Origin: Colocasia esculenta
Lineage: Eukaryota; Streptophyta; Magnoliopsida; Alismatales; Araceae
DNA: 64,000 nucleotides
Reading direction: 5' to 3'
Assembly: GCA_014218235.1 (NCBI GenBank)
Contig: CM024758.1
Coordinates: 102,585,698-102,649,697, forward strand
Shown here: piece by piece, positions 23,195-34,237 of the stretch
Layout: every line of letters begins with the position of its first letter
Position numbering within the stretch: position 1 is the stretch's first letter
The notes under the pieces: generated by a model
Seen by the model: only the letters and a program-made list of their open reading frames with translations
What the model was told of the DNA's origin: nothing
Databases searched by the model: none
Position numbers and translations under genes: made by a program

Positions 23195-23720
23195 AAGGGA
23201 AGGTGTGATTAGAAGTCTGCCAATGGTTTGGGTAACTGGGGAGACACTCATTCCTCTGCCCTATACTCATGGGGTTTAGTCTTTGGCTTGTGAGGGTTTT
23301 TTTATGGCACGCTTACGACCAGATTCATTTGAATCTCTGCGGGGACTTTGCCACTCTTGACATGCTCTATGCTTATGATTTACCTTGTTTTGGCTATTTC
23401 ATTTTGATTTGCCCCTTTTTTTTTTCTTTATTGGGCCATGACATCTACCCATTAAAGCGTCAGACAGATTCAAAGGTCCATCCCATAGGTTCCCATTCAT
23501 ATTGGCGGACCGAAAGGAAGAGAAACGGTGGTGTCCTAGACTCTTCGCTAAGCATTGATCTTCCTTAGACTCCCTGCCTCTAGTTCCCAAGGTGGGCATG
23601 TAAGTGTCGACACCTATGGTTAACTCACCAAGATTAAGAAATGAATTAGAATTGATAATTTTTCATTTTAGGGTCTGTGCACCACGTAAATCCAAACTCC
23701 TATCTAGGGGTAGTACTTTT
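23195..23720 (-). other. End of Tat-B pol and start of its 3' untranslated region
   Basis: Reading the minus strand across the copia-2 insertion, the integrase C-terminus (GIYLK at 29120) continues here as a few residues (YYP) and a TAG near 23705-23707. The rest, 23195-23704, is non-coding 3' UTR. CTTTT at 23716-23720 is the left TSD of copia-2, one C-to-T change from the right copy CCTTT. Confidence 0.75.
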
Positions 23721-25322
23721 TGTTGAACCATTCTATATTTTACCTTTATATTTTGGTGATAACAAAACTTATGATTAATAAATAAAGATAATTTTTTATG
23801 ATTTAATTAAATATTATTAAATATATTTAATATTATAACGTTACTAATAAAAACAATTTTTAATTAATTAAAATTATTGAATATATGTAATATTATGTTT
23901 TTCTAATAATAAAAATTTATGGTACTATCGCTCTGTGATTTACACTGAAAAGTCAAATCGATGTCCATTTAATATACATCGATTTCAGTTCACAAAGTGC
24001 CATAAGGATTCGCTCTCATAAGGATTCACTCTCTTAAGGAATCGATCTCATAAGGATTCGCTCTCATAAGGATTCGCTCTCATAAGGATTCACTCTCATA
24101 AGGAATCGATCTCATAAGGATTCACTCTCTTAAGGAATCGTTCTCATAAGGATTTGCACACAGATTTGCACACAGATTTGCACATGGATTCCTTTGTAAA
24201 ACATGGATTCCTTTGTAAGAACATGGATTTCATAAGTGAAACATGGATTTGATCTCTCTAACATCGATTTCCTTTATATTTTTAAAATACTTTTGGCATC
24301 TAGTGAAAAAGTCAAATATTCTTGATTTGCGTAATCCTCTATCTTTCTGACAGGAGATCTTTTTACTTATTTCTCTAGATCTCTTCTTTCCTGCCAATAA
24401 AAAGGGGATTACTTACTACTTCTGGGTGGCAACAGAAACATAGAGGTATGAACCTTTTTGACAGACACACTCTTTTAACTAAACACTTTCTTCTATGCTT
24501 GCAGACCTCGTAGACCACAAAATATTAGAAGAAAGAGAACATGAGCAATGGCTAGAACTCCAACGGGTTTATTCACAGCTGCTCATATAAAGAAGAAGCA
24601 AGGCTGAAGAAACAAAGGAGAGCTTTTCTGAAGATCTTTGAAGGAGTGTACAACCAGTGAGGAACCTGAACTCCAAATACACTCAAGGAAAAGAGAGAAA
24701 GAGCTTGAGCCCAAGAAGAAGTGTTCAAGCATTTGAAGCATTCGAGCTTTCAAGCCTCCTTCCTTCTCTCTTCATTTTCTCCCTGTGCTCATTGTAATCT
24801 TGGGGGAGAGTCTATGACTGTGAGCTAAGTCCTGAGTGTTCATCTTGTAATAGCTCTCAGTCTGATCTTTCTTTTCTAAGAAAGATTTCTGTCCAGCTGT
24901 AGGACTATATACAGTGTGTAACCCAGCTAGGGGTTTGTGTCTAGCAGAACCGCACTGGGGTTTGTACCAGTAGGTTTGCTTCTGAGCCTAGAAAAGAAGT
25001 GGGCTACCTTCTTGCCCGGGAAAGAGAAGAAGACCAGCTGGGGTGTTGGGTGTTGTAGTGTCCTTGAGGGGGACTGTACCCTTGATTAGTGAAATCCCAA
25101 GAGGTTGCTTAGGGACTGGACGTAGGACTTCCATGTGGGAAGGGCCGAACCAGGATAAATCTCTTGTGTCCTTTGTGTGATTGTTCTTTTGCTTCCGCAC
25201 TGCCACTCTTCATCACTCTAACACTAACCAAACTTTTAAGTGTTCACGTTTTGATTTCAGATTTCAGAAAAACCTATTCCCCCCCCTCTAAGTTACCTTG
25301 TTGCCACACCAAAGGGCCATCA
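23721..25322 (+). repeat. Copia-2 5' LTR
   Basis: Starts TGTTGAACCATTC and ends GGGCCATCA. It has paired ATCGAT sites at 23957 and 23978 (21 bp apart), a tandem array of CATAAGGATTCGCTCT-like units at 24000-24150, a TATA-like CATATAAAG at about 24584, and a C-rich CCCCCCCCTCT tract near its end. Confidence 0.92.
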
Positions 25323-25324
25323 AG

Positions 25325-25336
25325 TGGTATCAGAGC
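25325..25336 (+). promoter_or_regulatory. Copia-2 primer-binding site
   Basis: TGGTATCAGAGC, 2 bp after the 5' LTR, complementary to initiator Met-tRNA. Confidence 0.95.
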
Positions 25337-25384
25337 GAATTTTTGAACTTTCAAGAAGATCCAACGATCTTAGAGCAAAGATCA

Positions 25385-26500
25385 ATGGCAGCTCAAGGAT
25401 ATGCTGAAGGTCAATCAGTCACCAGACCTCCATTCTTCGACGGAGAAGACTATCAATATTGGAAAATGAGAATGGAATGCTTCATTCGAGGCACAGACTT
25501 TGATCTGTGGCAGGTAATTGAGGTAGGTGATTTTGTTATTATTCCTGCTGAAGGCACTACTGCTATTACAGCAACAGATAAGCATAAATTATCCCTAAAT
25601 GTTAAAGCTAAGAACTTTTTATGTTGTGCTTTATCTAAAAAGGAATTTAGTAGAGTATCTGCTTGTAAATCTGCCAAAGAAATATGGGATAAGCTGCAGA
25701 TAACTTATGAAGGAACAGATAAAGTGAAACAAACTAGGATAGATATTCTTGTTTCACAATACGAACAATTTAAAATGCTTCAAAATGAAAATATCACTAC
25801 TATGTATAATAGATTTTCAAGTATAGTAGTAGGTTTAAATTCTCTTGGAAAATTTCTTTCTAATGAAGAAACCGTTAGAAAAATACTTAGGTCCTTAACT
25901 ATTTCATGGACACTTAAAGTAACTGCTATTGAAGAGGCCCATGATTTAACCAAATTGTTGATTGATAATTTAATAGGTTCTCTCATGGCACATGAAATAA
26001 ATATGGAGCGATTGTCTGAAAGCTCATCTAAGAAGAAATGTACTGATGCTCTTAAGGTTGTAGCTGCTCCTTCCACCTCTTCCTCTTCTAGTTCCCAAAA
26101 TGCAGATTCTGAAGATAATGATGCTGATGAAGTATTGTACAAGCTTCAGAAGATTTTAAAGAAGAAGAAAAATAGATCAAGAAGGATCCAAAGAAAGGAG
26201 AAAGAACCAGTCTGCTATGAATGCAGAAAACCTGGGCATCTGAGACCGGATTGTCCAAGACTCAAGAAGACTAGTCAAACCGAGAAGCCCAAGAAGCAGC
26301 ACAAGAAATTTAAAAGAAGAGGCATGGCGGCTGCATGGGAAAATGATGAAGTCACAAGCTCAGAATCATCAAGCTCAGATTCCAAAAAGGAGCAGGTAAA
26401 TCTAGCCCTCATGGTGGGACTAGATGAGGTACATTCTGACTCATTTTTAATCTTGCACAGATTCAGGGTCAGAATCAGAAGACTTAGAAGAAGTCTTTAA
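25385..26500 (+). CDS. Copia-2 gag
   Basis: I chose ATG 25385 (MAAQGYAEGQSVTRPPFFDG) because this is the usual copia gag start; the frame is open further upstream into the LTR. Domains: N-terminal FDGEDYQYWKMRMECF, UBN2-type core (CALSKKEFSRVSACKSAKEIW, TYEGTDKVKQ, EETVRKILRSL), linker with a Ser-rich run, basic stretch, zinc knuckle CYECRKPGHLRPDC, Lys-rich tail and an acidic Ser-rich end. The final residues after about 26455 are out of frame relative to the tail that follows, so a frameshift truncates the protein. It packages RNA into virus-like particles. This is the best preserved ORF in the left 40 kb. Confidence 0.85.
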   Translation: MAAQGYAEGQSVTRPPFFDGEDYQYWKMRMECFIRGTDFDLWQVIEVGDFVIIPAEGTTAITATDKHKLSLNVKAKNFLCCALSKKEFSRVSACKSAKEIWDKLQITYEGTDKVKQTRIDILVSQYEQFKMLQNENITTMYNRFSSIVVGLNSLGKFLSNEETVRKILRSLTISWTLKVTAIEEAHDLTKLLIDNLIGSLMAHEINMERLSESSSKKKCTDALKVVAAPSTSSSSSSQNADSEDNDADEVLYKLQKILKKKKNRSRRIQRKEKEPVCYECRKPGHLRPDCPRLKKTSQTEKPKKQHKKFKRRGMAAAWENDEVTSSESSSSDSKKEQVNLALMVGLDEVHSDSFLILHRFRVRIRRLRRSL

Positions 26501-27071
26501 TGAACTGTATGAAAAACATAAGGGGGTTGTAAAAGAACAAAAAAATATGTAAAACAACTCTACTTGCTTGGAAAACACCAATTCTGATCTTAAATCCGAA
26601 TTGGAGCAACTAGAAGAACAATTAAAAGAATGTAAAGATAAAAATTATCTTTTAAATGAAGATTTGAAAAGCAAGAATAATGAGAAGTTAGAGTTAGAAG
26701 AAAAATTTAAAACTCTAACTGAAGAAAATATGTATTTAAAAGAATCAGTTAGAAAATTAACTGAAGGGAAAACATCTTTAGCCCTATGCTTAAAAGGATC
26801 AAAATATGGAAATAACAAACAAGGGCTTGGATACATACCTCCAAAAAAAGGAAAACAAGTCATGATTCTAGAAAAATATCCACTACCAAAATTTGTAAAA
26901 GAAACCAAGATGCCCCAGAAAAAGGCCCCTGTAAAAGAAAAAGTTTACAGAAATCACGTTCTAAAAACTCAGCACAATGAAAATAAGAACAACAAAACAA
27001 TCTATATTCATTGTTGTTCTTATTGCAATAAACTAGGACACACTGAAACACCTGCACAACAAGGCACTTAG
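26501..27071 (+). pseudogene. Copia-2 gag C-terminal coiled-coil tail, out of frame
   Basis: A Glu/Lys/Leu-rich coiled coil (LKSELEQLEEQLKECKDKN), then a basic region and a partial second zinc knuckle (CSYCNKLGHTE) that lacks its last Cys before ending at 27071. The same layout, with an intact second knuckle, is seen in copia-3 gag. It is separated from the main gag frame by a frameshift and a TAA near 26550. Confidence 0.8.
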
Positions 27072-27545
27072 TTTGGATCCCTAAAGGTATTGTGTGCATC
27101 TAACCATCAAGGACCCAAAAGGATTTGGGTACCTACCTTTGAGTAATTTACTTGCAGGTTAGCCTTGGAGCATCAAAAACCAGGATGCTCAAGGCAGGAG
27201 TGACTGCAGACTCTTCATTCAAATCACATCTGAAGAAAGAGTAGTCACAAAAATTGAATTGGTCTTTATTACTACAATTATTTGTAAGTTTCATTCAGGT
27301 GGAGTCTCTCATTCAGGGGGAGCACAGTAAAGGGGAGTTATTCATTTATGTCAATCATTGTGAACCCCTCAATGGTAAGAATTTCTTTCACAAAGGGGAG
27401 AGAATGCAATGGTAAGAACCTCCTTTTGGTTTGTGACAAAAAGGGGGAGAGTATGCATTATCTGTGAATTTTCTGTATTTTCTATGCATTATGTATTTTT
27501 GTCAGAAAATTCTCATAAATTTTGTCATCACCAAAAAGGGGAGAT
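27072..27545 (+). other. Copia-2 3' internal non-coding region with two polypurine tracts
   Basis: No pol sequence. Tracts AAAAAGGGGGAGA at 27438-27450 and AAAAAGGGGAGAT at 27533-27545; the second abuts the LTR and is the functional position. Confidence 0.8.
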
Positions 27546-29111
27546 TGTTGAAACACTCTATTTTACCCTATATTTGGTGATAACAAAACTTATGATAAAT
27601 AAATAAAGATAATTTTTTATGATTTAATTAAATATTATTAAATATATTTAATATTATAACGTTACTAATAAAAACAATTTTGATTAATTAAATATTATTG
27701 AATATATTTAATATTATGTTTTTCTATAAATAAAAATTTATGGTACTATCGCTCTGTGATTTGCACTGAAAAGTCAAATCGATGTCATTTAATATACATC
27801 GATTTCAGTTCACAAAGTACCATAAGGATTCGCTCATAAGGATTCACTCTCTAAGGAATCGATCTCATAAGGATTCGCTCTCATAAGGATTCGCTCTCAT
27901 AAGGATTCACTCTCTTAAGGAATCGATCTCATAAGGATTCACTCTTTTAAGGAATCGTTCTCATAAGGATTTGCACACAGATTTGCACATGGATTCCTTT
28001 GTAAAACATGGATTCCTTTGTAGAACATGGATTTCATAAGTGAACATGGATTTGATCTCTTAACATCGATTTCCTTTATATTTTAAAATACTTTTGGCAT
28101 CTAGGAAAAAGTCAATATTCTTGATTGCGTAATCCTCTATCTTTCTGACAGGATATCTTTTTACTTATCTCTCTAGATCTCTTTTCCTGCCAACAAAAAG
28201 GGGATTACTTAATACTACTAGGTGGCAACAGGAAACATAGAGGTATGAGCCTTTTTGACAGAAACACTCTTTTAACTAAACACTTTCTCTATGCTTGCAG
28301 ACCTCGTAGATCATCAAAATATCAGAAGAAAGAGAACAAGAGCAACGGCTAGAACTCCAACGGATTTATTCACAGCTACTCATATAAAAGAAGAAGCAAG
28401 GCTGAAGAAACAAAGAGAGAGCTTTCTGGATCTTTGAAGGAGTGTACAACCAGTGAGGAACCTGAACTCCAAATACACTCAAAGGAAAAGAGAGAAAGAG
28501 CCTGAGCCCAAGAAGAAGGTTCAAGCATTGAAGCATTTGAGCTTTCAAGCCTCCTTCCTTCTCTCTTCATGTTCTCCTGTGCTCATTGTAATCTGGGGGA
28601 GAGTCTGTGACTGTGAGCTAAGTCCTGAGTGTTCATCTTGTAATAGCTCTCAGTCTGATCTTTCTTTTCTAAGAAAGATTTCTGTCCAGCTGTAGGACTG
28701 TATACAGTGTGTAACCCAGCTAGGGGTTTGTGTCTAGCAGAACCACACTGGGGTTTGTACCAGTAGGTTTGCTTCTGAGCCTAGAAAAGAAGTGGGATGC
28801 CTTCTTGCCGGGAAAGAGAAGAAGACCAGCTGGGGTGCTGGGTGTTGTAGTGTCCTTGAGGGGGACTGTACCCTTGATTAGTGAAATCCCAAGAGGTTGC
28901 TTGGGGACTGGACGTAGGACTTCCATGTGGGAAGGGCCGAAACAGGATAAATCTCCTGTGTCCTTGTGTGATTGTTCTTTTACTTCCGCACTGCCACTCT
29001 TCATCACTCTAACACTAACAAACTTTTAAGTGTTCACGTTTTGATTTCAGATTTCAGAAAAACCTATTCACCCCCCCTCTAGGTTACTGCTGCCACACCA
29101 AAGGGCCATCA
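27546..29111 (+). repeat. Copia-2 3' LTR
   Basis: 1566 bp, partner of 23721-25322. ATCGAT pair at 27778 and 27798 (20 bp, one base lost relative to the 5' LTR). Followed by CCTTT, the TSD. Confidence 0.92.
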
Positions 29112-30447
29112 CCTTTTGAGGTATATCCCATTCCAAAGGTGGGAGAGTTCCTCCCCTTCAGCGTTCACTAGCCTGTATGCGTTGCTTGAATATGCTTCTT
29201 TAATTACGTACGTCCCTTCTCAGTTTGGTTGGAGTTTGAGCGAGGACCACGGGGTTTTACGAAGATTTTTAATGACCATTTCACTGACTTTGAATTTCTC
29301 TCAATCACTTTCTTTTAATAAAAAAGAGTGAGCCTATTCTGGTATGCTCTTGTGTGTTCTGCGGTGGCCAGACACTTCTCATCTAAGAGCTCCAGTTGTG
29401 CACGCAGCGACTCGCGTTGCTCATCAATTGACAAATCCTTGTCAAGCTGAACTCCTAGTGAGGGGATGAGAATTTCATATGGTACTACCGCCTCCATTCC
29501 ATAAGTAAGGGCGAATGGTGCTTGCCCTGTAGGAGTACAATTGAAGTGCGGTAGGCCCATAGAGCTTCCACCAGCTTGTCTGGCCAATCCGAAAACTTGT
29601 TAGCCTCACACGTCTTTTCTATGATTTTGATTAGAGTTTTATTCGTGCACTGCTTGGCCATTGCCTTGCGGATAATATGGAGATGAATGATGTAATGCAA
29701 TTTATACCTATTGCAGAGGTCCTGAAGCTCTGAGAGATAAATTGTAGCCCATTGTGGTGATGATGGTATTGGGGATGCTGAATATGGTGATGATATTTTT
29801 CATGATGAATTTGCATAGCGTTGTTGCCTTGACTTCTACATAAGCTTCTGCCTCTGCCCATTTGGTGAAATACTCTGTTGCAGTGAGAATGTATGATTTT
29901 CATTTATTTTGGGAGTTTGAATCACCAAGGGGACTAATGATGTCGAAGGCCCACATAGCAAAGGCCATGGGGAGGATATAGGGTGGAGTGTAGAAGATGG
30001 AGAATGGATTTTTTCGGCGTGCAGTGGCACTTGACACACCGACAGACATAGATAGAACAGTCCTCCATTAAGTAGGCCAGTAAAAGCCTTGCTAAGGATT
30101 TTCTTGGCAAGCATTTGAATGTTTACATAGCCACTATACACACCTGAATGAGCTTCCTCAACAACTTTCCATATCTCATCATCGTCCAGACATCTTAGCA
30201 GAACTCCGGAGAGACCTCTTCTATAGAGCACATTACCAACCATAGTGTATTTCTGGGACATTCTCCTTATTGCTCTCTTTTCTTCACTATCGGTTTCCTC
30301 GGGGTATGACCGATCTTTGCAATACCTAGCTATCTCATAAAACCATGGTTTCTCCTCATCATCCAACTCTTCTTCTAACTCCAATAACATGATTTCTCTC
30401 TTGTTTTTCCTCTCTGCCTTCTTCAACATCTCCTCTTTGATCCGCAA
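29112..30447 (-). pseudogene. Tat-B integrase
   Basis: From 30447 on the minus strand: a linker rich in Glu/Lys, then the zinc-binding region (VLYRRGLSGVLLRC, EEAHSGVYSG, CLSVCQ), in which the second His appears as Tyr. The catalytic core follows with frameshifts (EYFTKWAEAEAY; PLLMEW at 29500). Then comes the chromodomain-free C-terminus typical of Tat (FALTYGMEAVVPYE, QLELLDEKC) and a tail (EELSHLWNGIYLK) that ends in the copia-2 insertion. It inserts the cDNA into the genome. Stops and frameshifts make it inactive. Confidence 0.85.
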
Positions 30448-30469
30448 GAAAATCAGATTTTGAACAGCT

Positions 30470-31260
30470 AGGATATGACGTTGTTCAATGTGGATGGTGT
30501 CAAAATCCCCAGGATAGAAAATATTAAGTAATGAGGCAAGAGTGGCAAGAGAGTATTCTAGAAGATTTTGGTGGCAAGGTACATGGACAAAGATGAGTTT
30601 AGAGAATAGCTTGGCATATGCTGAGGTGAGTTCTTGATATGGCTTGAGCTTGGAATCGCGTGGCGGTACTTGGTGAGCACTTGGCGAAGAATTAGTTGAC
30701 TATCACCTACAATCTGCAGATGGGTAACACCATGGAATTGTGAGGCCTCAAGTCCAGCCAGCATAGCTTTATATTTAGCTATATGTTGGTGACAGGAAAT
30801 GCTAGCTAAAAAGCCTACGGAATGGTGACTCCTTCAGGTGATAGGAGAACAATCCCGATACCCTTGCCATAGGAATTCAGTGCTCCATCAAAATGTAATG
30901 TCCACATAGGATCAGATGGCTAAGGGACAATAGTTCCTCATATGGAAACTCTGAATGGATATGATCAAATTGAGGGATAGGGTGATGAGTGAGATGTTCT
31001 GCTATGGCATAGACTTTGATTGACTTTTTGCTGAATGTAGGTGATGTTGAACTGAGAGAGAAAGCTTTGCCATCGTGCCAGCCTATTAGTGAGACCAGAT
31101 TCTCTAGGAGGAATTTGATAGGATTCATGCAGATGAAGGGGACTTCGTGAGCAAGGAAGTAGTACTTCAGTTTCTGCACTACCCAAACAAGAGCGGCACA
31201 TGTTTTCTCCATAGAGGTGTACCTTTCCTCAAAGGGGTGAGAAGCTTAGATAAGTAGTAA
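30470..31260 (-). pseudogene. Tat-B double RNase H
   Basis: 31212-30877 is the RT-linked RNase H remnant (EKTCAALVWVVQKLKYYFLA). 30764-30558 is an archaeal-type RNase H (MLAGLEASQFHGV, LQIVGDSQLILRQV). A second, archaeal-like RNase H is a known hallmark of the Tat lineage of Ty3/gypsy, and it supports the classification. Confidence 0.8.
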
Positions 31261-32293
31261 GCTGCCTTCTCCTTACCTTCTTCATCCACTGTGCAAGGAC
31301 AACTCCACATAGTCTTCTAGGACAGATACATAGAGAATTAAGGGTTTATCTCGAGTTGGTGGCCTCAGGACAGGAGGATTAACCAGATACTCCTTTAATC
31401 CGTCAAAGGCCTGACACTTCTCATCCCAATAGAATTTCACCCTGCTTAGTGAGGTCGTAAAGGGTCTACACCTTTGTGAGTGTTTGGAGACAAACCGGTG
31501 AATAAATTGTAACCTCCGATCAATCCTCGAACTTCCTTCAAAATTTGGAAGGTGGCATCTCTCTTATTGCCTTCGCCTTATTGAGATCAATCTCAATACC
31601 CCTCTTGCTCACGATGAACCTATAAGCTTACCCGATGACACACCAAACACACATTTCTTGGGGTTCATTTTCAATTGAAACTCTCCTAACCTTTGCAAGA
31701 CCTTAGTCAGAACCCCACGATGCTCAGCCAAAGTTTTAGATTTACTACCAAGTCATCCACATACACCTCAATATAGATGTGAATCATGTCATGAAAGATG
31801 GCCATCATTGCTCTTTGAAAAGTAGCTCCAGCATTTTTGAGTCCAAATGGCTTGACCACATAGCAAATGTGCCCCAAGGTGTAGTGAACGACGTCTTCTC
31901 TTGATCCTCCTCAGCCAGCTTGATTGATTGTACCCTAAGAAGCATCCATAAAGGAGAGGGTTTCATACCCATCCATATTATCAATAAGCCACATCAATGT
32001 GAGGCAAGAGGAAATCATCTTTAGGACATGCGCGGTTAAGGTCCCGAAAATCAATACAAATTCTAACTCTTCCATCCTTTTTCATGACTAGGACAATGTT
32101 TGCCACCAATTAGGGTAAAGTATGACTCTAATAAACTTGGATTTGTGGATCTTGTCGCCTCATCTTTCATTTTCAAAGCCATTTGAGGGTGGAAACGTCT
32201 TAAGCGTTGCTTAATGGCAACAGACTCTGGCTTAAGGGTAAGGTGATATTCAACTAGTGGGGGTCCAATACTGGCATATCCTCGTAGCTCCAA
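31261..32293 (-). pseudogene. Tat-B reverse transcriptase
   Basis: Minus-strand pieces include EYHLTLKPESVAIKQRLRRF (upstream linker), AEEDQEKTSFTTPWGTF and YVDD near 31752-31763. Frames change several times. Homologous to Tat-A RT at 38776-39839, but more damaged. Confidence 0.8.
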
Positions 32294-34089
32294 GTGAATG
32301 TGTCCTTATATTCTCTGACAACCTCGATAATTGCCTCCTCTTCATCTAGTGATAAATTACTGCTTATGAGGACGGTCCTAGGGTTTTCCTCGGTTTCCAG
32401 ATTAACTTCTTTGGTTGTTTCTTTTACTGCGGTGACAGTTCATCGAATCTTCTAATTCCACTTGCAAACACGTCAGCCTCGTCCTCAAATTCTTCATCCC
32501 TTCTTCAATTGGGTCATTGTCATCTATGATTTCATAGATGTCGAACCGTCATCAATTAAGCACAACGATCCTCACATTCCACATCCGGCAACAACTAAGG
32601 CTCTTCAATGAATTCCGGAATTGCTAGACATGCCTTGCACCTACTGGCTAGATCGGCTAGGAAATGGTGAGGAACCCTCTTACCCTTGGACTTCTTCTTC
32701 AATACTACCCCCAGACTAACCTGTCCTAGACTCTTGCTACAACTACTAGAATCTACATAAAGGGGGGGGGGGGGGGGGGGGGGGGGGAGGAGGAGGAAAA
32801 GCAATAAAAGAAGATCCCTACGTGAGGGAAGGTGGAGGAGGAGGGAAAGTAGTAAAAGAAAATCCTTGCGTGGAGGGAGATGGGAGTCCTTGCGTGGAGG
32901 GAAAGAGGAGGTCGGTCATTGGACCGGGGAGGAGTGGCTCGTAGTTGGGGCACACTTGGAAGAGAGGTAAGAAGTCTCCTCGATGGAGATGATTGAGTCT
33001 GCCATTTGGAAATTGATGTTTTTTTTCGGGATTATTCAATTTTTATAGCTTTTATTGATCATGAAAAGAGAACGAGGTGAGATGGCAAACTTAGAGAGTT
33101 GGGAGATAAGTGTGTGCTCGGTTGGAGGGAGATCATTGGGAAGAGGGAAATAGAGGATGAGCGTCTACTCAGAGGAGTGCAGGGAGATTGTGAAGTGGGG
33201 TGCAGGTGCTTGAGGGATGCTGAGGGAAAGGAAAAGGGGCCACGTGGTGGCCTGAAGCAGAGTGGGCGCGATGCCCAAGGAGAAGAGGCCCACCCAGAGC
33301 CTGTCTACCGTGAAGCCTTCTTCATAGGGGACATCTGGCTCCCCCTCATCTGTTTAGTCATTCATAAGTTGCCTCTTAGTTATGATTGTTGTGGGCATCT
33401 CCAGGAGGTCATGGATAGGGGTGGTCATTCAGGGTCCATTTGTATGAAGAGTCGATAAGGATATAGCAATGTCGTTCATGTCGAACCAACGGTACCATTC
33501 ACATTCAGGATCGCCCATTTTTCTCAGTTTCTGGGGCTGAGGTTTTCCAGAGCTTTGTATGTAGCCAAGGGGGCAATATGGCGTGCAAACTGTCGAGCAT
33601 TCACGTCTTGATATGAAAGTTTAGATGTGATAACTGAAGTGTGTTGTTCATCCCATGGCTGTAGCAATCCCTTCTTTAAGTGGTGGTAGAGGGACCATGT
33701 AAGTGGCTACCTGCCAGTCTTCATGGTTGGTGTAGCCCATGGTTTTGCTGACATGCCCTCTGTTCATAGTCTTCTTTGCTTGGCTGTACCTAGTCCTGCC
33801 CTGGGTCTGGTCTTCCTGTCTTGTACTGCTCTGGTCCTGCCCTGTAGGTATGCACCCGCCCTTTGCCTGACTGGTACCCCATTTTCAGCATAATTTTTCA
33901 ACCTTGTCAGTCATGATCTTGCATCTTTTCTGTGTAGTGGTGATGGTGAGGTTGGAGTTGAATGTACTGGGCTTGGTTGTATGCCGTACATGTCTAGCAC
34001 TGACATGAGCGGCTGATTGCTTGGCCATATTAAGGGACAAAATATCAGTCATGGAGTCCACTTCTAACATCATTGCCCTCTTGTGACTT
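32294..34089 (-). other. Tat-B protease-to-RT spacer, with a 26-G run
   Basis: An acidic coding remnant at 32300-32560 parallels the Tat-A segment 39519-39839. The rest (32600-33990) has no clear domain. 32762-32787 is an uninterrupted run of 26 G. Around 32810-32900 a short GGGA-rich motif repeats. Ogre/Tat elements are known to have an intron between protease and RT; this spacer sits in that position, but I cannot define splice sites. Confidence 0.5.
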
Positions 34090-34237
34090 TGACGATCCGT
34101 CCCTTGTATGGAAACTTGAGCCATTGATGAACAGTGGTGGTGACGACGCCAAGTGCTTGAATAAATGGCATGCCCAGTATCATTCGGAAACTTGGGTCCA
34201 TTTAAGAATGTGGAAATCTATTTCAGTGACAGAGGGG
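34090..34237 (-). pseudogene. Tat-B retropepsin-like protease, C-terminal end
   Basis: Reads ILGMPFIQALGVV and VHQWLKFPYKGRIVKV on the minus strand, equivalent to the Tat-A motif ILGRPWIEALGAV at 41300-41400. The protease is cut at 34237 by the start of another LTR. Confidence 0.8.

Larger units (their letters stand above)
23721..29111 (+). mobile_element. Copia-2: gag-only (TR-GAG-like) SIRE-type retrotransposon
   Basis: LTRs 23721-25322 and 27546-29111 (TGTTGAA...GGCCATCA). The primer-binding site and polypurine tract are both good. TSD is CTTTT (left) / CCTTT (right). The 2.2-kb internal region encodes gag only; protease, integrase, RT and RNase H are absent, with the gag tail joined almost directly to the 3' non-coding region. 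Such terminal-repeat-plus-gag elements need pol from a relative; copia-1-type elements are candidates because their gag cores are similar. Confidence 0.9.
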
